DNA of 64,000 nt from Tragulus kanchil (lineage: Eukaryota > Chordata > Mammalia > Artiodactyla > Tragulidae): the NCBI GenBank assembly GCA_022376925.1, contig JAIOJX010000004.1:4278001-4342000 (forward strand). Direction: 5' to 3'. Positions 57,385 through 64,000 of the stretch are shown piece by piece (positions within the stretch are counted from its first letter, which is position 1; each line of letters starts with the position of its first letter). The position numbers and the translations under genes were made by a program. The notes below the pieces were generated by a model. It ran no database searches. It was not told the origin of the DNA and was given only the letters and a program-made list of their open reading frames with translations.

Positions 57385-57480
57385 CTGAGTTTCTCGCTCT
57401 GCTGTCATCTTGCTGTGTGACTTTGGCCAAGGACTGACCCTCTCTGGGCCTCTGTATTTTCTCACGGAGGACAGATAGAA
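57385..57480 (+). mobile_element. MIR SINE relic
   Basis: 'cttgctgtgtgactttggcc' and 'tctctgggcctctgtatttt' match the MIR core. Confidence 0.75.
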
Positions 57481-57764
57481 GGCACAAGGGAACTGGGAGC
57501 CAAGCTGTCAGGGAGGGAGGCTCCCTTACCTGAGGCCTCCTGGCCTGTTGGGATCTGCCAGCCTGAAGGGGATTTCCTGGGGCCGGCCCAGTTCCCAGCC
57601 CCGCTGACGTCTCCCCTGGATAGAGGCCCAGAGCAGCACTCTAGTGGAAAAGGCAGGCGGGCACGCTCCCAGCCCACTCCTCGGCCCTCCCTCTGGGGTC
57701 TCCCACCCTCAACCTGAGGTGGGGAAGTGGGGGTCCCTCCTGAGGAAGGAAGAAGGCACTGCCC

Positions 57765-57842
57765 CTTGGCTCAAGCTCCTGATTTGCTGTGTGACCTCAG
57801 GCAAGTCCCTGCCCCTTTCTGGACCTTGGATCCCAGTCATTG
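57765..57842 (+). mobile_element. MIR SINE relic
   Basis: 'tttgctgtgtgacctcaggc' and 'tttctggaccttggatccc' match the MIR core. Confidence 0.7.
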
Positions 57843-58069
57843 CCACGAGGAGGGCAGAGATTTCCAAGCTCCGTGGGGACTCTGGTGCTCTGGGGTCCTG
57901 CTGGGGGCTGGAGGGCCTGGGAAAGAGACTTGGGATGGGAGCTGGACAGCAGGGCCTTGCTTTTCTCGGTGCAGAGTGGATGTGGAAGACTGGAAGGAAG
58001 GCAGTGGGAGAAAGGAGCCCCCAGGCCTCCAGGTGGCGGGAGAGGGGGCAAGGCAAGCCTGGGGTTTGG

Positions 58070-58300
58070 GAAACATATTTATTTTTAAGTGTCCGGTGTC
58101 ACCCGGGGCTTTTTCTTTGAGTTTTGAAATGCTCCAGAAGTCAGCACTCTGCATGTGCGTGTTTGCCGAGCAGAATACGGGCTGTATTTATTCATCCTTT
58201 AGCCCGAGCCCTTAAAAATATAGACGGCTAATGTCTTCAGTATGTATGAAATATCCCATATGCTCGGAAACAAAAGGGGCTCTGTTATTAAAGTTTCATT
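58070..58300. other. AT-richer block in GC-rich surroundings, possibly conserved
   Basis: About 230 bases with sharply lower GC than both sides. No repeat signature. It contains 'cccttaaaaatatagacgg' and 'ctgtatttattcatcc'. It may be a conserved non-coding element, an inference from composition only. Confidence 0.3.
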
Positions 58301-58368
58301 TCCACACGCCCCCTCCCCTCCCTCCCGCCCGCCCCCCTGACACCCTGCCCTCCTCCCATCCCGCTCAG

Positions 58369-58467
58369 CCTGCTTGAGCCAGAGCGGGAGTGAGGAGGCA
58401 GGCGGGCAGCCGTGGCTGGAGCCCGGGCACAGCGGTCCCCCGAGAGAGGGCACGGATTCGGCTCCAG
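58369..58467 (+). other. Speculative exon candidate
   Basis: A C/T-rich tract (about 58305-58366) ends in CAG at 58368. 99 bases later ccag is followed by gtgagg (58468), a good donor. One frame is open throughout the 99 bases, which is a multiple of three, but the encoded Gly/Pro/Ser/Glu-rich stretch matches nothing I know. The area is CpG-rich, so a non-coding or promoter-proximal role is equally possible. Confidence 0.2.
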
Positions 58468-59836
58468 GTGAGGGGGGCGCCGCGGAGGACGAGAGCAGGG
58501 TCTTCCAGAGGAGAGGGGCATCCGGGGCCGCTGGGATGGCCAGTGGAGGGGTGGGGGCCAAGGTGGCCCCTCTCGTGGGCGCCCGCGGGGCCAGGGCCCT
58601 GGCAGGGCCCGGCTGTCTGGGACGGAAATGCCCGCTCGGCTGCTAACTGAAAGCACATGTGCCTCCCAGGCAGCGGGACAGAGACGCCGCCAGGCCTGGG
58701 GCTGGGGACCAGCGGAGGAGAGAGGCAGGCTGGCCCCTCTGTGTGCCAGGGGGAGGCTGAGGGTAGGGAGGCTGGGAGGCATGTGCATGTGTACAGGAGT
58801 GTGAGTGCTGTGTGTTCTTGTTGCACGGGGGTGGGTGTGTGTGGGTGTGTAAGCATGTCTGCAGGTTGGTGGGGGGTCGGCTCGCCAGATCAAGTGGGTC
58901 TCCCTTGGCCTCCTGTGGCCTGAGTCCTGGGCAGACTCCTGCCTAGCACCCCGAGCCTGGGAGCCTGATGGCTGCCCCTGGGAGGACCCTCAGGCCTGAG
59001 GAGACACCCTGGCCGAGCTGGCGGGGTCCCTCTCTGCTGTGCCCGTAGCCGCCACCCTCCCTCCTTCTGCCTCCAGCCCCACTCAGTCCCCGCACACCTG
59101 AAGCACTTCTACCCATTTCCCAGAGAGAAAGGTTGAGGCATAGAGCAAGGGGCTGACAACAGTCTCTTCTCCCTCGTCCACCTTCTCTCTCTTCTTTTTT
59201 TTTTTTTCAGAGTGTTTGTCTCCAGGAGCTTGGTGTCTTTACTATAGCCCTGGCAGGGGAGGAAACCAAGCCCAAGACAGGGGAGAGCTTGCCCACAGTA
59301 CCAGGCAAGATAGTAGGGGGCTGTCCCAACCCGCAGAAGTTGGGGGATGACAGGGACAAGGGTGCCTTAGAGAAAGGCTGCACCCAGATTCTGTGGCCAA
59401 AGGGGCACCCGCCTCCAGGGGCCCTGTGACCTGAGCCTCCTCTCCCTGAAGAGCGTGCCCTGGTGGGAGCCGGCTCTGGATTCTCAGGGCGACCCTGCCA
59501 CCTCCTCGCCCTGGGTGTCAGACGGGCCTCCTCCTGACTCCAGGCCTCAGTTTCCGCATCCCCACAGTAGCGAGGGTGGACCTAGGCGGCATTTCCCAGA
59601 GTGCGGTGTGCACAGCATCCGCCGCTGGGTGACAGTGCCACGGGGACTGCCCGCTCTCGTTTTAGCAAAGGTTGACTGTTATTTCACCCCTACATCAGGG
59701 GAAAGTATAAAATCCAAACAAGGGAGTGGGTTAAATAAAATATGAACCAATCAAATGAATGAAGACTCAGGATTGCTAGGAGACCCCTTGGGTCCTGTCC
59801 ATTTTGGCAATAGTCTCTCTTTATGTTTCCACCATT
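58468..59836. other. GC-rich unassigned sequence
   Basis: CpG-rich to about 58,640. A (gt)-rich stretch lies at about 58785-58850. A C/T tract with a T run ends at 59210. Antisense MIR-like wording occurs at about 59110-59150 and 59255-59310. No gene recognised. Confidence 0.4.
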
Positions 59837-62014
59837 TTAAATGCTCACCAGAGTGTGTATTCCGGCTACCTGGGATCTCACGCTGTGGTCTGCCAGGTAG
59901 ATCCTTTTTGGGCCTCCATAAATTAGCAGCCCTGTAATTCTGTGTTTGCAGTAAAAAGTTCAGTAGTCACCTCGGAATGCGCGCGTGTGTGTGTGAGTGT
60001 GCATGCGTGTGTGCGTGTGTGTGCTGTATGGGAAGGTACCGAGACTGGAACTGGCAGACCTGGGAAAAAGATCGGCCCGTCCGAGGCTGAGGCTGGGTGC
60101 CCAGGTCAGAAGCAGGGAGTTGGGGAGAGAGATTGTTCCCTGACTGACATTTTCAAATGCTTTGTCCGGCTTCAGCCTTGCATTCAGTCACCAGGATGGG
60201 TGGGTGGGCGAGGGGCCGCCCCGGCTTCAGCCTTGCCTGCCATTCAGCCCCAGCTCCCTGGCTGCCTGACTGCGTTTTATGTGCCAACCCAGGACCTGCC
60301 CAGGAGAGGTGCACGGGGGGCTGTGGGGGCGTGGGGAGACCCTCGGCAGGGCTGTCTCCAGGCTGGGCTGGTGGGAGCCGCTATCACTGGGGATGTGCTC
60401 CCTGTGCCCTGCCACGGGATGGCTCACTGCGCTGTCATTGTTGGGTCATCGTCGTCACGGGGCCTGCTTCCCACGGGTCTTCTCGGTGCTTGGTCTCGTC
60501 ACCACCCTCAGCCAGCGCGCATCGCCCGGCTGCAGGGAGTTCGCCTCCCCAGACTGCCCGTCCTGCCTCGTCCTGCCGTGGGAGGAGGGCGTGCAGAGGG
60601 CTCAAGGATTGGATGGCATCCTTGTGGGGTGAATGTGTGGCCCCTTCTTGGGGAGGCAGCAGGTGCAGACGAAGGAGCTCAGGGCAAACTCTCTGACCTT
60701 TGGGGGCCTCGGTGTCCCTACCGAGTGTCCCCAAGGGGCTGAAGTAATTTTCTAGTTCTGCCCATAGATGGAGCAACATCCATCTACCTCTAGAGGGTTC
60801 TTGCTCCTCTGTGTGCATGTGTGCTCAGTCATTTCGGTCACGTCTGACTGTTTGCAGCCTTACGGACTGTAGCCCCCCAGGCTCCGCTGTCCATGGGATT
60901 CTGCAGGCAAGAGCGTGAGAGTGCCTGTTAAATGCTCACCAGAGTGTGTATTCCGGCTACCTGGGATCTCACGCTGTGGTCTGCCAGGTAGATCCTTTTT
61001 GGGCCTCCATAAATTAGCAGCCCTGTAATTCTGTGTTTGCAGTAAAAAGTTCAGTAGTCACCTCGGAATGCGCGCGTGTGTGTGTGAGTGTGCATGCGTG
61101 TGTGCGTGTGTGTGCTGTATGGGAAGGTACCGAGACTGGAACTGGCAGACCTGGGAAAAAGATCGGCCCGTCCGAGGCTGAGGCTGGGTGCCCAGGTCAG
61201 AAGCAGGGAGTTGGGGAGAGAGATTGTTCCCTGACTGACATTTTCAAATGCTTTGTCCGGCTTCAGCCTTGCATTCAGTCACCAGGATGGGTGGGTGGGC
61301 GAGGGGCCGCCCCGGCTTCAGCCTTGCCTGCCATTCAGCCCCAGCTCCCTGGCTGCCTGACTGCGTTTTATGTGCCAACCCAGGACCTGCCCAGGAGAGG
61401 TGCACGGGGGGCTGTGGGGGCGTGGGGAGACCCTCGGCAGGGCTGTCTCCAGGCTGGGCTGGTGGGAGCCGCTATCACTGGGGATGTGCTCCCTGTGCCC
61501 TGCCACGGGATGGCTCACTGCGCTGTCATTGTTGGGTCATCGTCGTCACGGGGCCTGCTTCCCACGGGTCTTCTCGGTGCTTGGTCTCGTCACCACCCTC
61601 AGCCAGCGCGCATCGCCCGGCTGCAGGGAGTTCGCCTCCCCAGACTGCCCGTCCTGCCTCGTCCTGCCGTGGGAGGAGGGCGTGCAGAGGGCTCAAGGAT
61701 TGGATGGCATCCTTGTGGGGTGAATGTGTGGCCCCTTCTTGGGGAGGCAGCAGGTGCAGACGAAGGAGCTCAGGGCAAACTCTCTGACCTTTGGGGGCCT
61801 CGGTGTCCCTACCGAGTGTCCCCAAGGGGCTGAAGTAATTTTCTAGTTCTGCCCATAGATGGAGCAACATCCATCTACCTCTAGAGGGTTCTTGCTCCTC
61901 TGTGTGCATGTGTGCTCAGTCATTTCGGTCACGTCTGACTGTTTGCAGCCTTACGGACTGTAGCCCCCCAGGCTCCGCTGTCCATGGGATTCTGCAGGCA
62001 AGAGCGTGAGAGTG
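59837..62014. repeat. Tandem duplication N (unit about 1091 bp)
   Basis: 59837-60923 is repeated at 60928-62014. The copies appear identical away from the join. The first copy ends inside a Bov-tA SINE. Each copy carries a (gt)n run (about 59982-60023 and 61073-61114) and the same 266-codon open frame, which starts by translating that run into Cys/Val repeats and is not credible as a gene. Confidence 0.96.
60812..60923 (-). mobile_element. Bov-tA SINE, antisense, cut by duplication N
   Basis: 'gtgtgctcagtcatttcggt' to 'gcaagagcgtgagagtg'. The head portion is missing because the duplication join lies here. Confidence 0.88.
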
Positions 62015-62131
62015 AGTCGCCCTGCTCTCCTCCATGAGATCCTCCCAAGCCAGGGATCAAACCCCCATCTCCTGTGTCTCCTGCACTGCAGGTGGATTTA
62101 TTAGCTCCAAGCCACTGAGGAGGCCCCCCTG
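61903..62131 (-). mobile_element. Bov-tA SINE, antisense
   Basis: Complete version of the element at 60812, continuing to 'gcactgcaggtggatttatt' and 'ccactgaggaggccc'. The region between 62011 and 62040 is altered relative to the usual body. Confidence 0.9.
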
Positions 62132-62804
62132 TTCCTCTAAAAGAGGAAGGTGGGGGACACATCTTGTGAGTCTGGGGAAGGGTTCCCTGAGTAGGGATGG
62201 GCCACGTGGAGTCATCCACGCTCCGCAGGCCCAGGTTCCCTTGGGGGCTGGACTGTGTCAAACCCTGGAGAAGCAGCCGGCCGCAGTCACAGCCAAAGTC
62301 CCTGCCTGCAGAAGTGGCTTTCAGTGGCCTTGAGAATTGCCAGAAGTTACACCCAAGGCCAAGGGCAAACGGAAACCTGGACTGCTTTATGGGTATCGTT
62401 ACAGAGAGATGGGCCTGGCCTGGGAGTGGGAGGCTGCCCTGATTAGTGGGCAGGATATGGGCTTCAAGGGCAACTTCTTCCTAGAGGGAGACACTCATCT
62501 GGGAAACGCAACTACTCGTATGACCACTGTCTGCTTACATACAGCCCCCGGGGTGGACGCAGCCAGGATTCAGACAGGGGCAGAGGACAGTGGCTACCCT
62601 TTCTGTAGCTTATCTACCCATGGGGATGCCCCAGAGCTCCACTTCCTCAGACTGCACCTTGGTGTCCTTTTCCTGGGCTTGCTACGCAGGGAGTGTGGAG
62701 CTGCGACCAACCAGTTTACGTACAGTGTCACGCCCAGATCTAACGACAATGGTGACTGGAGGCAAAGGAAGGCTGAGGCTTGCTCTTAGGTTAGGACAAA
62801 AGAA
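62132..62804. other. Unassigned sequence
   Basis: No repeat, exon or RNA gene recognised. Several overlapping short frames on both strands. Confidence 0.4.
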
Positions 62805-62995
62805 AGCCCTCAGGAGACCCTGAGTTCTGCTCCTGTCCCAGCTGCGGGACCTTGCCGGGCCCCTACATCTCCCTCGGCTCGACTTTCCTGATCTGTAAAA
62901 TGGGTCGTCACGAAGAGCCAGGAGGCAACGGCGCAGCAGGCCTGGCATACGCTGTACCTGGCACTCGATACACAGTCACTCAAAGGCCCCGGCCC
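62805..62995 (+). mobile_element. MIR SINE relic
   Basis: 'cccagctgcgggaccttgcc', 'ttcctgatctgtaaaatggg' and 'tggcactcgatacacagtca' match MIR from core to 3' end. Confidence 0.8.
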
Positions 62996-63860
62996 AAGGA
63001 TGACTGCTGGCTGGGGGAGGGCGTGGCATTGCCACTTCCCGGCGGGGAGGGGACATTGGAGCATGTGCAGTGAGGTGAGGGAGGAGCGCCACCTCTCCCA
63101 GGTCTGCTTCCCTGGCTCCTTCCCTTCTAGCAGCTTTCTTCACACTCTGTAAAACTCTGTGCCACCTACAGACCTTGTGGGCCGGCTGTGGGGATTAAAC
63201 GAGCCAACCTGAAACTCCTGGCGAGTGGTGGAGGCCCAGGGAACTCTGCTTTAGCTGAGCGGGAGCCTGAAGGCCTGGGGCCAGGCCCCTCCTAATCCTC
63301 ACTTCAGATCACCCCACTCCCGCCCAGTGAGGCCACAGCGCCTGGAGTAGAAGGGCCAGAGATGGCAGCCCTGGGAGGGCACCCCCCACACTGGTTTCAG
63401 GACTGGGCGCACAGGCTACTGAAACACCTCCCAGAGCAGGGCTCTGTCCCGACCCGGGTGGAGGGTGGGCGGCCATCCTGCTTCTGGCCCTGGCAGCAGG
63501 GCTGCGGGGCGTCTTCCTACCTGGAGATCCGGAGAGGAAGGAGGGCTCGGAAAACTGAGGCTCGGAGGGGAAGGGGCCTGTGTGGGGTCCACGTGGAGCC
63601 GAGGCAGGGACTGGAGGGGTGGGCAGCCCTGTAGGGAGGGGGCGGGGAGGCCCCGCAGACCCTGCCAGGGCCTCCTTCCAGCCCTGCTGCCTGGAAGCGG
63701 GAACCGGTTGAAGGAGAACCGGAAAGGAGGGAAAGAAAGCAAACAGACTCAGAGAAGAGCCTGGAGCTCCGAGCGCTGCGGTTGTTTGGTCTGGCGGAGC
63801 CCCCTCCAGGGCCACTCCCAGCGCTGTGTGGACAGGCTCCAACAGCGCCGCCACATGCAG
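62996..63860. other. GC-rich unassigned sequence
   Basis: No repeat or exon recognised. Open frames up to 208 codons on the - strand reflect low stop frequency and the CA repeat. Confidence 0.4.
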
Positions 63861-63865
63861 TGTGC

Positions 63866-63938
63866 ACACACACGCACAGATAAAGACATACAGGCGCACA
63901 CACACGCACACACATGCAGACACACGCACAGACACGGC
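63866..63938. repeat. Imperfect (CA)n microsatellite
   Basis: 'cacacacgcacag', 'cacacacacgcacacacatg' and related units. Confidence 0.9.
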
Positions 63939-64000
63939 ACAGAAGGCCTGAGCCCGAGGGTGGGTGCTGGGGACGGAGGGTTTCCATAGCCCGCTCCCCT

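Noticed and set aside
59164..59210. Strong pyrimidine tract ending in CAG, resembling a splice acceptor
   Set aside because: The sequence after it turns into antisense MIR-like wording within about 45 bases, and no donor or recognised frame follows.
59942..60742. 266-codon frame with Cys/Val-rich start, twice in the window
   Set aside because: The Cys/Val stretch is a translated GT microsatellite, and the second occurrence is duplication N.
7410..62014. Regularly spaced duplications as a phage, CRISPR-like or amplification system
   Set aside because: There are no short repeated spacers, no associated genes and no shared sequence between different units. Only their length is similar. Unmerged contig ends explain this better.

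Overview
This is a ruminant, most likely bovid, nuclear genome segment. I see no protein-coding gene, no structural RNA gene and nothing bacterial. The assignment rests on interspersed repeats: full-length Bov-tA SINEs in both orientations, a BovB (RTE) LINE 3' end, bovine-type L1 3' ends, and many tRNA-Glu-derived CHR-type SINEs that open with a 'gcttccctgg' head. The species cannot be told from repeats alone. Family names come from remembered consensus sequences, not from a database search.

Layout. Positions 1 to about 19,100 are AT-rich and almost wholly LINE-1. An old L1-derived unit of about 1.6 kb recurs head to tail at least three times, always on the + strand and always with the same 3'-end/ORF2 join. 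Younger elements have been inserted into it: a 5'-truncated L1 (2873-7144) that itself carries a 511-bp solo LTR with a 6-bp target-site duplication, and many SINEs, several with clear target-site duplications. Positions 19,115-20,800 hold a pair of diverged LTR-like sequences. Positions 20,810-24,860 hold old L1 fragments and an MER5-like DNA transposon. From about 25.7 kb the sequence becomes GC-rich and L1-poor, with MIR and L2 relics, Bov-tA insertions and long stretches I cannot assign. One short block near 58.1-58.5 kb looks like possible conserved or exonic sequence, but the evidence is weak.

The dominant signal is structural. Fourteen head-to-tail duplications punctuate the window. 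Thirteen have unit lengths between about 1.07 and 1.19 kb and one is about 0.76 kb. Copies are nearly identical, differing mainly in homopolymer lengths and in clustered errors close to the joins. The breakpoints ignore element boundaries, and one join makes a chimeric SINE. This is best explained by unmerged overlapping contig ends, that is, an assembly artefact. Collapsing the thirteen units whose two copies lie in the window would remove about 14 kb (roughly 22%).

No genes work together here. The longest open frames (324, 279 and 266 codons) are chance frames in GC-rich or microsatellite sequence, or start inside a SINE, and several appear twice only because of the duplications.
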